Below, piece by piece: positions 1 to 6,875 of a stretch of 64,000 nt of DNA. Where the stretch lies: positions 248,001 to 312,000 of the forward strand of contig CABYWQ010000001.1 of the NCBI GenBank assembly GCA_902522775.1, written 5' to 3'. The translations under genes and the position numbers were made by a program. Every line of letters begins with the position of its first letter. Positions within the stretch are counted from its first letter, which is position 1. Under the pieces are notes generated by a model. That model did not search any database. It worked only from the letters and a program-made list of their open reading frames with translations, and had not been told where the DNA came from. The stretch is from Eutrophosalina sp902522775 (GTDB lineage Bacteria > Bacteroidota > Bacteroidia > Flavobacteriales > Flavobacteriaceae).

Positions 1-2709
1 AATATCAATGGGTGCAAAAGTTCCTTTGGTTTTTTCTTTTTCGTTAGTAAATGTTAAAGCTATTTTTTCTGCAATTTGATTTACAATTTCCGTTTTTAGA
101 TTTGGTTTTCTTTCTGTTGCTTCTTTTAGGGTTTGTTGTCCATTTGTTTCTGGGAATATGTATAATGGAAAAATTGCTGATTGTGTTGTACGTTCACCAC
201 ATTTTGTCTCCATTATATTTTTTGAAATAAAGAAATGGTCACAAGTTTCGGATTTATTACTTCGAGCACTCACTAAACCAAGATTATCTCCATTTAACAA
301 ATGACTCATAATTTGATTTACAGGGCGAGCGTATAAACCGCCTGAATTTCCCGTATATAGAGTCCACCGAGTATCAAATGGACGATAACTTACTTTACTT
401 AAAGTGTTTTCTTGATTTTTTTCAGCATCATTTTTTGCCCATTGATATCTCCAAGATTGAGCATCCTTTTCTCTTTTATATTTAACTCTCCAATCCATTT
501 CATCCATATCCAAAATGTCTTGGATTTTTGCGCGCTGTTCCTTTTGAGTAAAAGAAATATTTAGTCTGTCATTAGCTGTAATAAAGCCAACATTATTAAG
601 CTCGAACAGGTTGTTTATTGAAATAAAATCATTATAAGTTGAAAATAGCTGATTGTTAGAATCTATAAAAAAGTAATAAGGTTTTTGTGGCGTTAATTCT
701 TTAAAAGGTAATTCAGTGATGTTATTTTTAAATAGGAAATTATATTTGTATTCTCTCTTACCATAAAGGTCAAGAGAAAAAACTCTCGCTAAATCATCAC
801 TTTTTTTCTTACCTGTCTTAACAAAAACATTAATGGAAACGCCTTGTTGAATATCAAAGACATTAACGTCAGGACTACCGTCTGGTGATTTCTCTATTTT
901 ATTACTGTTCCCATGTAAATCAATGGTGAATATCTTGTCGTATGTTTTCAATAAGTTCCAACGCATACCTCTAAATGTTGGATTATCTAAGAAACCATGA
1001 GGATTGATAAATGCCAAAACACCACTTCCGTTTTTCTCAATATAATGTTGACCATATCGCACAAATTTTACATAATCATCATTTAACCAATGTTTACGTT
1101 CATTAAAATGAACTCCATCAACATATTTGTAATCTTCTATTAAATTACTAATCCATTCACCGTTATTTGAAGAAACACCGCTGTAAGGAGGATTTCCAAT
1201 AATACACATTACAGGAGAGTCTCTTTTAATGTGATTTGCTTCGTTTGCTTCACTACTTAACCAGTTAGCAAATAGTGTTCCTGTATCTGGATGGTATTGT
1301 TCTAAACTATTAGTTAAATAGATTTTTGTTCGTTGATTCTTATTTGCATTGTAGCCAGTCTCTTTTAATAATAAATGTAATTGTAAGTGTGCCATTGCAT
1401 AACTCGCCATTAACAACTCAAAGCCGTTTAAACGGGGTATTAAATCATTTTCTACATAGCTACTCCAAATTCCTTCTTGTCCCTTAAATTTTTTATTGAC
1501 GTGTTTTACAACCTCAGCTAAAAATGTTCCTGTTCCTGTTGCTGGGTCAAGAATTTGAACGTTATGAAATTCCTTTTCTATTTGTTTGTATCCAGTTGAT
1601 GAGCGTTTATCAGAGTTTTGTGAACTAATAGTAACTTTTGTTTTAGAAGAGTCTGCCAAACCTTTTGGTAAATCAAATTCAGTTTTTAAAATATCGTCAA
1701 CAGCACGGACTATAAAATTAACAACTGGCGCAGGAGTATACCAAACTCCTCTAGCTTTTCTTAATTTAGGGTCATATTCAGCTAGGAAATTTTCATAAAA
1801 ATGAATAATGGGGTCTTCCATCTTTGTAGCCTCTCCATAGCTTTTAAGTATTTCCTCAACATCACAAGCCAAAAATATCTCTGATAAATTATCGACAATC
1901 CACTTAATTCTATCATCAATATCGGGTCCTGCGATATATCCGAAAAGTTTTCTTAAAAATGGATTGGATTTAGGAATTAGTTCAGCTGCTTCTTGTCTAC
2001 TAAAGTTTTCTAAAGTTGGGTCATATAGCCTAGCTGCAAACATTCCATAAGCAATAGTTTGAGCATATACATCTGCAAATCCTTTAGGGGTTATATCGTG
2101 GATTAAAATATCTTTGAAAGCCTTCATTTGTTCTTTTAGTGTGCTATCCTCTTCGTGAGTTTCATCACTATTAAGAGACTTCTCTATGACATCTGAAAGA
2201 AGACGTGCTTTACCCGCCATCATTTCTGCTAGTTTCTTTGAACTTTTAATGGTTTGTCCTATGTGTTTAGCAAATTCTTTGATTAGATGCGTAAATCTTT
2301 CAAAGTTTTTTGGGATAGGTTTTATCTCATTTCCAATAACTTCTGCAATTGCAATTTTTATGATAAAATTACCATCCTGATAAATATGAAAATCTAAATA
2401 ATCTGTAAAAATAAGTTTGTCTAGTGATGCTTTGTATCTATCAAACTGTTCTTTATTTCCAGACTTGTTTTTTCCTTCAAGGTCTTTATTTCCAATGTCT
2501 TTAGCCTCTATAAATCCAACTGGTATATCATTTTTTGTAAGTATATAATCTGGAGCACCACACTCTTGTCTTTTTGGCTCATTGGTGGCTATAACGTCTG
2601 GAAGTAATGACTCTAAAAGTTGCTGTAAATCTCCTCTAAATGTATGCTCTGTAGCATCACCACGTTTATAGCGTTGGTTTACACTTTCGATGTAGTTACT
2701 TAAAGTCAT
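1..2709 (-). CDS. Type IIG/ISP-like restriction-modification enzyme, C-terminus outside window
   Basis: The minus frame is open from the ATG at 2709 to the window edge (903 codons), so the C-terminus is missing. The N-terminus looks like an Mrr/PD-(D/E)XK nuclease: Asp54 in GAPDY, then Glu68-x-Lys70 in GFIEAKD. An N6-adenine methyltransferase follows, with motif I DPATGTGTF at about 388-396 and catalytic motif IV NPPY at 506-509. Nuclease and methylase in one chain, without a helicase block between them, fits type IIG enzymes or those annotated as 'type ISP restriction/modification enzyme'. A target-recognition domain would be expected near the C-terminus, and the region after motif IV (from about residue 560) may contain it. 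The family is clear from the motifs; the exact subtype is inferred. Confidence 0.88.
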   Translation of the reverse strand, partial: MTLSNYIESVNQRYKRGDATEHTFRGDLQQLLESLLPDVIATNEPKRQECGAPDYILTKNDIPVGFIEAKDIGNKDLEGKNKSGNKEQFDRYKASLDKLIFTDYLDFHIYQDGNFIIKIAIAEVIGNEIKPIPKNFERFTHLIKEFAKHIGQTIKSSKKLAEMMAGKARLLSDVIEKSLNSDETHEEDSTLKEQMKAFKDILIHDITPKGFADVYAQTIAYGMFAARLYDPTLENFSRQEAAELIPKSNPFLRKLFGYIAGPDIDDRIKWIVDNLSEIFLACDVEEILKSYGEATKMEDPIIHFYENFLAEYDPKLRKARGVWYTPAPVVNFIVRAVDDILKTEFDLPKGLADSSKTKVTISSQNSDKRSSTGYKQIEKEFHNVQILDPATGTGTFLAEVVKHVNKKFKGQEGIWSSYVENDLIPRLNGFELLMASYAMAHLQLHLLLKETGYNANKNQRTKIYLTNSLEQYHPDTGTLFANWLSSEANEANHIKRDSPVMCIIGNPPYSGVSSNNGEWISNLIEDYKYVDGVHFNERKHWLNDDYVKFVRYGQHYIEKNGSGVLAFINPHGFLDNPTFRGMRWNLLKTYDKIFTIDLHGNSNKIEKSPDGSPDVNVFDIQQGVSINVFVKTGKKKSDDLARVFSLDLYGKREYKYNFLFKNNITELPFKELTPQKPYYFFIDSNNQLFSTYNDFISINNLFELNNVGFITANDRLNISFTQKEQRAKIQDILDMDEMDWRVKYKREKDAQSWRYQWAKNDAEKNQENTLSKVSYRPFDTRWTLYTGNSGGLYARPVNQIMSHLLNGDNLGLVSARSNKSETCDHFFISKNIMETKCGERTTQSAIFPLYIFPETNGQQTLKEATERKPNLKTEIVNQIAEKIALTFTNEKEKTKGTFAPIDI

Positions 2710-2737
2710 ATTTAATCAACCTAAATATAACAATTAT

Positions 2738-2937
2738 CTAAACCTGACTTACTCTATCTATTATTTCTATTTGAAGGAATTTTATCTTTTCTGTGGTCGT
2801 TAGTTCTTCTATTTTAATTGATTCGAGGATTTCTTGAAAAGTTCGACCCAATTTTTTTTTATCTCTTTTGTTGCTATTGCCCTCCCTCTTTTACTACTTT
2901 TTCCAGCTTGGGAAGCACTTTGTCTATTAAATGGCAT
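2738..2937 (-). pseudogene. Small basic helical ORF broken by a frameshift at an A9 run
   Basis: An ATG at 2937 opens a short basic peptide (MPFNRQSASQAGKSSKRG...). In the literal frame it stops at 2809 after 42 residues. The frame one base over continues smoothly from the A9 run (2852-2860) as KLGRTFQEILESIK, then EELTTTEKIKFLQIEIIDRV, and ends at 2738. The joined product would be about 66 residues. One more A, or a -1 slip on the run, would restore it. It ends 28 bases before the restriction-modification start and could share its transcript. The basic glycine/serine start followed by a helical half loosely resembles small phage or mobile-element proteins, but I assign no family. It may be a pseudogene, a slippage-expressed gene, or a sequence error. 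Confidence 0.35.
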
Positions 2938-3000
2938 ATATGTTATTCTTATGATATTACTTAGTTATACTTCTAGATTCAGATGCCATTGGATACACCT

Positions 3001-3210
3001 TTCCTATAAAAGGGTTTTACCCCTTTCAGGAATGAGCGTCATACTTCTGAGTTCGTCAGCCACGTTTAACACCCTGCTTATGCAGACAAGGAACTATGGT
3101 TAAATTCCTGCATTCCCCAATGAACACCTAAACACGCTCTTATGAGCTAAACATGGTCGTGCTTACCCACTCACACCCATCATTGGTTGGTTTTGATAGT
3201 ATAAACTATC
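3001..3210 (-). ncRNA. Possible structured RNA or retroelement-like remnant
   Basis: The 430 bases between 2940 and 3372 hold no convincing gene, but this part is richer in G+C than its surroundings and dense in inverted repeats. Visible stems are TTCCT/AGGAA closing AAAGGG/CCCTTT (3001-3032), CTGC-TTAT-GCAG (3074-3085), AGGAA/TTCCT (3089-3109), GCTC-TTAT-GAGC (3136-3147), a distal pair CCAATGA (3117-3123) with TCATTGG (3180-3186), and GATAGT/ACTATC (3195-3210). GCAG at 3082-3085 could instead pair with CTGC at 3108-3111, so two folds compete. On the minus strand it is followed at once by a very short ORF beginning MASESRSITK and then a stop. That arrangement recalls RNA upstream of an intron or retroelement reverse transcriptase whose ORF has been lost. 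Strand and class are inferred. Confidence 0.35.
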
Positions 3211-3220
3211 GGGAAACATA

Positions 3221-3238
3221 TAAGCATAATTATGCTTA
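3221..3238. repeat. Perfect 18-bp palindrome
   Basis: TAAGCATAA is followed directly by its own reverse complement TTATGCTTA. It lies 10 bases from the GATAGT/ACTATC stem. It could be an operator or an end of the structured block. The remaining bases up to 3372 are AT-rich and show nothing else I can identify. Confidence 0.5.
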
Positions 3239-3372
3239 AAATATTCAGCCTTATCAGATTGTTTTGGGTGTATTTATAAGTGTAGAACTGTGATATAAAT
3301 ATAGTTATTAGTCAAGTAATTATAATCGAATAGTTTTTAACAAAAACGACAAATTATTAACCATTTTTTTTC

Positions 3373-3825
3373 TTACCAATCGTCATCAGAAGGTAGTAGT
3401 GCGCTAATCTCTCTTTGTATAATTTCATCTATTAATGCCCCATCTTTTTTAATGAAAAGCCTTTTAAATTCTCCTTTTTTTAAACAACCCTCTTCTATGT
3501 AAGTAGGTTTAGGGTTTTGTATAACATTTCCAAGATTTATAGTATTCCTTGAAATAGAGAATATTTTAGTCAAAGTTATCCTTGTCCTTCCATCTTTTTT
3601 TTCAACCTTCATATCGGCACCAGAAATGTCACTTAGCCAAAATGTAGTAGTCATTTTCGGCAAACCAATTGCCTGGAGCTTTATAGGCTGACTTTCAACA
3701 TCTAAATCTTTATCATAAATCTTTTGCCAAATTACAGCCGAGTTTTCAATTTTAAAGTTTAGGTGTTCAGTTTGACCTAAAGAAACAAGTGGAATAAATA
3801 GCAACAGTAGAATTAGTTTTTTCAT
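3373..3825 (-). CDS. Small secreted protein of unknown function
   Basis: A 150-residue protein with a clear Sec signal peptide (MKKLILLLLFIPLVSLGQ, cleavage near residue 18). The mature part is mixed alpha/beta with no recognised family. It ends in an acidic tail (LLPSDDDW) and has a single cysteine in the mature chain. It is the last gene of a minus-strand series whose members share this signal peptide almost base for base. The upstream gene stops 7 bases before this ATG, so co-transcription is likely. A periplasmic or surface location is inferred from the signal peptide. I do not recognise the function. Confidence 0.7.
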   Translation of the reverse strand: MKKLILLLLFIPLVSLGQTEHLNFKIENSAVIWQKIYDKDLDVESQPIKLQAIGLPKMTTTFWLSDISGADMKVEKKDGRTRITLTKIFSISRNTINLGNVIQNPKPTYIEEGCLKKGEFKRLFIKKDGALIDEIIQREISALLPSDDDW

Positions 3826-3832
3826 ATAATCT

Positions 3833-4585
3833 TTACTTTTTTAACTCCTCAATTGATAGTGATTTAGCCGTATCATATGATTTTTTTATGTCACTTAGTA
3901 AACGCATATACATATTTGAATAATTTTGAGCTTGAGACAATAATCCGTAAAAATCATTTGATAAATAATAATCAGTATCAAAATTAAATGTATTTAATGT
4001 TCTTGAACCATAAAATTCGCCATCAAATGAATTATAGCTAAATCTAATTCTAAACTTCTTTAAAATTTCACCTCTTGTAACAATGTTCCATTGGTCAATT
4101 TCCTGTGATGTAGCGTAGTTTCTATCTTTCTGATGATTAAACATCTCCAATAATAGCCTTTTCAACTCATTATTTTTTATTAATTCAAAAGTGCCTGTAG
4201 ATATTAATTGTTCGAATATACCATCTTTAGGAAAAAATGAAAAACCAACCTCAATGTCCAATATTGTTTTGATGGCTTCAATATTTGAAAGATTTTTATG
4301 ATTAAGGTCTATATCGTTTAATATTTCTAAAATATTTTTTTCTGAGTTTTGCAATATTTTTATCAATTCATCAATTTGAATTAAGTCATCTTCAAGACTG
4401 ACAATTAAATCACCAACAAGCTCATTTTTTGTTACTATATTTTCATTACTTTTTCTAATGTCATCAATGAAAAAAGAAATAAAAACACTTAATATTATTA
4501 CAAAGCTTTGAAAAAAATATTTCAAGTTATTTTTAATAATATTAGTTCTCGAATTTTTAGAAACAGTAGTTTTTTTCATAGTCAA
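3833..4585 (-). CDS. Membrane-anchored helical protein, DUF6090-like
   Basis: A 250-residue protein with a basic N-terminus, one transmembrane helix at about 24-42 (FFQSFVIILSVFISFFIDD) and a long, mostly helical region rich in Leu, Ile, Glu and Lys. The helix followed by a conserved-looking polar stretch and ELxxDL-type repeats resembles flavobacterial DUF6090 proteins (helix, then INNWNE-like motif), though here the motif reads IDDIRKSNE. Unlike its neighbours it lacks the shared signal peptide. A truncated copy of that signal-peptide DNA sits just upstream, between this ATG and the previous stop. An alternative start is the Met at residue 3. Function unknown. Confidence 0.65.
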   Translation of the reverse strand: MTMKKTTVSKNSRTNIIKNNLKYFFQSFVIILSVFISFFIDDIRKSNENIVTKNELVGDLIVSLEDDLIQIDELIKILQNSEKNILEILNDIDLNHKNLSNIEAIKTILDIEVGFSFFPKDGIFEQLISTGTFELIKNNELKRLLLEMFNHQKDRNYATSQEIDQWNIVTRGEILKKFRIRFSYNSFDGEFYGSRTLNTFNFDTDYYLSNDFYGLLSQAQNYSNMYMRLLSDIKKSYDTAKSLSIEELKK

Positions 4586-4614
4586 AAAATAAATAGTAAT
4601 AGTAGAATTAGTTT
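4586..4614 (-). repeat. Truncated relic of the shared signal-peptide coding sequence
   Basis: Between the stop of the 4615-5118 gene and the next ATG lies a segment matching bases about 5 to 33 of the signal-peptide cassette (AAAACTAATTCTACTATTAC and onward, on the minus strand). It has no ATG and no downstream mature protein. It looks like the scar of a recombination or deletion between cassette copies. Confidence 0.65.
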
Positions 4615-5118
4615 TTATTCATCTAGAGAAACGTCATAAATATCGTGTTGAAAATTATATTCAGAATCAGGTGGTAAGACATATCCAAATCCAATTCCCA
4701 TAACATCATTTAAAAATTTATACTTTTCACTTGATGTTCTGAATCTCCAATGAGTTTGAAATTTTATTGATTCAAAAGTTTCAGTTACATAATTAAACAC
4801 TCCTGTTGCTTTACAATAAATTTTTTCGTTTTCATCAGTGATTAAAACCATATCTAAATCCAAATCAGAAAATGTATTACCATCTTCTAAATAATAAAGT
4901 GGAAAATCACCGCCAACAGGCAATACCTTTCCACTAACAATACCATCAAAAACACCTTTTTCATATGGTGCATAGATGGTTTTTAATTTTAAGTATTCAC
5001 CAACTGATGACTGCCATTCTCCAACAGCTGCTTTGATAGAAAAAATTTTTTTACCCTTAATTTTTTGCCCAAAAGAAATAAGTGGAATAAATAGTAATAG
5101 TAGAATTAATTTTTTCAT
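4615..5118 (-). CDS. Small secreted protein of unknown function
   Basis: A 167-residue protein with the same Sec signal peptide as its neighbours (MKKLILLLLFIPLISFGQ). The mature part is rich in Tyr, Phe, Gly and acidic residues with alternating hydrophobics (for example FPLYYLEDGNTFSDLDLDMV), suggesting a small beta-rich extracytoplasmic fold. Its ATG overlaps the stop of the upstream gene by four bases (ATGA), a sign of translational coupling. I recognise no family. Confidence 0.7.
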   Translation of the reverse strand: MKKLILLLLFIPLISFGQKIKGKKIFSIKAAVGEWQSSVGEYLKLKTIYAPYEKGVFDGIVSGKVLPVGGDFPLYYLEDGNTFSDLDLDMVLITDENEKIYCKATGVFNYVTETFESIKFQTHWRFRTSSEKYKFLNDVMGIGFGYVLPPDSEYNFQHDIYDVSLDE

Positions 5119-5561
5119 AATTTTTCTGTTGTACCTTCTTTTATTAAATCCCCAACGGTATTAAAACTTGACCAAAATCCTTCTAATAAATTATTTTCAT
5201 CAATGTTATAATAGGCAATTCCAAAATCAGTACCATTTGGGTAATAGTAAGTAACAGTAAAAATATTTTCATTTTTAATTCCGATACCAACATATTGAGC
5301 ATTATCATCTCTTTGATAATGTAGGTAATATACTTTGTTATACTTAAAAATATCAACTACACCTTTTTCGCTTTCACCTGAGTAATATTTAAAAGTACCG
5401 CATAATGGGTCATTTTTGGATGATTCCATAAGTTCAGATTTCTTATCAAATGGCTCAATTTTAAATGGAAAATCATCCATATTTAAAGATGGAGCAAAAA
5501 GAGAACTTATGTCACAAGAAACAAGTGGAATAAATAGTAATAGAAGAATTAGTTTTTTCAT
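5115..5561 (-). CDS. Small secreted lipoprotein-like protein
   Basis: The frame opens at 5594, but the ATG at 5561 begins the shared signal peptide (MKKLILLLLFIPLVSC), so I choose it. That leaves 23 bases after the upstream stop. Here the usual glycine-glutamine cleavage site is replaced by LVSC, a plausible lipobox with Cys16, so the same cassette appears to have been turned into a lipoprotein signal. The 148-residue product has a beta-rich C-terminal half with repeated Tyr (FKYNKVYYLHYQRDD, FTVTYYYPNGTDFGIAYYN), reminiscent of small toast-rack or MORN-like sheets. No family is assigned. The stop overlaps the next ATG. Confidence 0.68.
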   Translation of the reverse strand: MKKLILLLLFIPLVSCDISSLFAPSLNMDDFPFKIEPFDKKSELMESSKNDPLCGTFKYYSGESEKGVVDIFKYNKVYYLHYQRDDNAQYVGIGIKNENIFTVTYYYPNGTDFGIAYYNIDENNLLEGFWSSFNTVGDLIKEGTTEKL

Positions 5562-5584
5562 TTTGTAATTTATTATTAATATTA

Positions 5585-6046
5585 TCAACAGCAACCAGTC
5601 TCAGGATTACAGTTTAAGCCATTTGCAGTAACACGAACACGCGCTTTTTCTTTCGGAATCCCGCATTGGTCGGGTGCTAAGCAAGCTGTTTGTGTGTTGA
5701 TAAGCTGAAATATAACTCCGTCAAAAGCCAATTCATAACGTCCAACAGTATCTTGTTGGTACTCGACTTCTATTTCTATATTTGAAAAACCTAACTGTTT
5801 CTCTGCCAATTGAAGTATTTTTAAAAGATTATCTGGCTTAAGGCGATGTTCAGTGTCAGAAGCCACCCAAAGTTGCAAGCTAATTTTCTTTTCCTGCCTT
5901 AAGATACCACCGCAGTCTATATAGTTTCGATTTATATTTCCTACTTCAGTAATATGAAAATGTGCAGGCACAAATTCTCCATTAGGGAGTTGAAATTTTA
6001 ACACTTCTAGTTTATCTAGTGCATTAATAAAATTTGAAAGTCGCAT
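5585..6046 (-). CDS. DUF6428-like cytoplasmic protein
   Basis: A 153-residue protein without a signal peptide. The sequence MRLSNFINALDKLE, then a His/Glu-containing FVPAHFHITEVG block, a Cys-Gly-Gly, the QLWVASDTEHRL segment and a C-terminal GCC end fit the family I know as DUF6428. In Bacteroidota that family often sits beside arsR-type regulators in arsenic or metal operons. No ars genes are visible here. The family call rests on remembered motifs rather than a search. The terminal Cys-Cys and internal Cys residues could bind metal or carry redox chemistry (inference). Confidence 0.6.
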   Translation of the reverse strand: MRLSNFINALDKLEVLKFQLPNGEFVPAHFHITEVGNINRNYIDCGGILRQEKKISLQLWVASDTEHRLKPDNLLKILQLAEKQLGFSNIEIEVEYQQDTVGRYELAFDGVIFQLINTQTACLAPDQCGIPKEKARVRVTANGLNCNPETGCC

Positions 6047-6129
6047 ATAGAATTTATTTACAAATTTAATATATAATTGATAAAGAATAGTTTGTATTTA
6101 GAACAAAAAAACTAAAACACAGGCATATC

Positions 6130-6189
6130 TTATTCCTGCCCTAAAGAAACAAGTGAAATAAATAGTAATAGTAGAATTAGTTTTTTCAT
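6130..6189 (-). repeat. Orphan copy of the signal-peptide cassette (19-codon ORF)
   Basis: A complete copy of the cluster's signal-peptide coding sequence (MKKLILLLLFISLVSLGQE) followed directly by TAA. Its ATG overlaps the stop of the TonB-like gene by four bases, exactly as working genes in this cluster do. The mature protein that once followed seems to have been lost, leaving 83 bases with no gene before the DUF6428-like ATG. It could still be translated as a free signal peptide. Confidence 0.65.
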
Positions 6190-6602
6190 ATACCCAAGCC
6201 AAAAGTTATTGGGACAGTAAAAGGTACACTCACAGTCTTTCCGTCTGAATCAATAGCAGGAATAAATTTAGGCAATAAAGATATTATTCTTTTAGCCTCG
6301 GCTTCAAGCATAGGGTCGGGCCCACGCGCTCTGATTTGTTCGATATATCCCCCCGTTCCAATTACAAATTTTACAAAAACTCTACCTTGAATTTTTTTTC
6401 TTTGAGCAATTTTTGGATACCTAAAATTTCTAGCAATATGAGTTTGGATTTTTTTCTGGAAACAACTTCTCAATTCTTCATTTTTTAAATTAAACTCACA
6501 TCCAGGATAAATTGGAACTCTTTCCACCTTACTAAAATCAAATTCTTTTTCCTGGCTAAATAAGATTAGGGGAATAAATAATAATAGAATTAGTTTTTTC
6601 AT
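6186..6602 (-). CDS. Secreted TonB C-terminal-domain protein
   Basis: A 138-residue protein with a slightly shorter version of the cluster signal peptide (MKKLILLLFIPLILFSQ). The rest is a TonB C-terminal-like domain: PIYPGCE, then HIARNFRYPKIAQRKKIQGR, VFVKFVIGTGGYIEQI, and a VPFTVPITFGLGI end. Two cysteines (in PGCEF and RSCF) are spaced as in many Bacteroidota relatives and may form a disulfide. It lacks the inner-membrane anchor and proline-rich spacer of an energy-transducing TonB, so it is more likely a free periplasmic protein with a TonB fold than a transporter energiser. Confidence 0.78.
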   Translation of the reverse strand: MKKLILLLFIPLILFSQEKEFDFSKVERVPIYPGCEFNLKNEELRSCFQKKIQTHIARNFRYPKIAQRKKIQGRVFVKFVIGTGGYIEQIRARGPDPMLEAEAKRIISLLPKFIPAIDSDGKTVSVPFTVPITFGLGI

Positions 6603-6687
6603 TTATTCTTTTTAATTAGTTTTTTATAAATTGACTAAAATCTTAATAGTCACAGTTTTTAAATGTTGAGTGCCCCGATATACAGAT

Positions 6688-6718
6688 AAAAAAACCCCAA
6701 CAAGTCGCTGAGGTTTTA
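6688..6718 (-). terminator. Rho-independent terminator after tRNA-Arg
   Basis: On the minus strand AAAACCTC pairs with GGGGTTTT across a loop, with one G-U pair, and a T-run follows. It lies directly downstream of the tRNA. Confidence 0.75.
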
Positions 6719-6719
6719 G

Positions 6720-6793
6720 TGATCGCGGCACGATTCGAACGTGCGACCGTCTGCTTAGAAGGCAGATGCTCTATCCAGCTGAGCTACGCGACC
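6720..6793 (-). tRNA. tRNA-Arg (anticodon TCT)
   Basis: A cloverleaf on the minus strand: acceptor GGTCGCG pairs with CGCGATC (one G-U), the D-arm has GCTCAGCTGGATAGAGC, the anticodon stem-loop CTGCCTTCTAAGCAG carries TCT, and the T-arm has GTTCGAATC. CCA is not encoded. A terminator follows. Confidence 0.95.
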
Positions 6794-6875
6794 ATTTATA
6801 GTTGGCAAATTTAATTAAATATAAGTTCTTCACAATTTTTTTTGATTAGTATGTTGAATTAAGCTAAGTTTGATT

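Noticed and set aside
1586..2380. Two plus-strand ORFs of 70 and 64 codons
   Set aside because: They lie wholly inside the restriction-modification gene on the other strand and show no family features.
2834..3103. 89-codon plus-strand ORF with a hydrophobic start
   Set aside because: It runs antisense over the frameshifted small ORF and the structured block; its hydrophobic start is the complement of a Lys/Arg/Ser-rich stretch. No signal of a real protein.
6186..6602. Energy-transducing TonB for the SusC proteins
   Set aside because: It has a cleavable signal peptide and no inner-membrane anchor or proline-rich spacer, so it cannot transmit energy from ExbBD.
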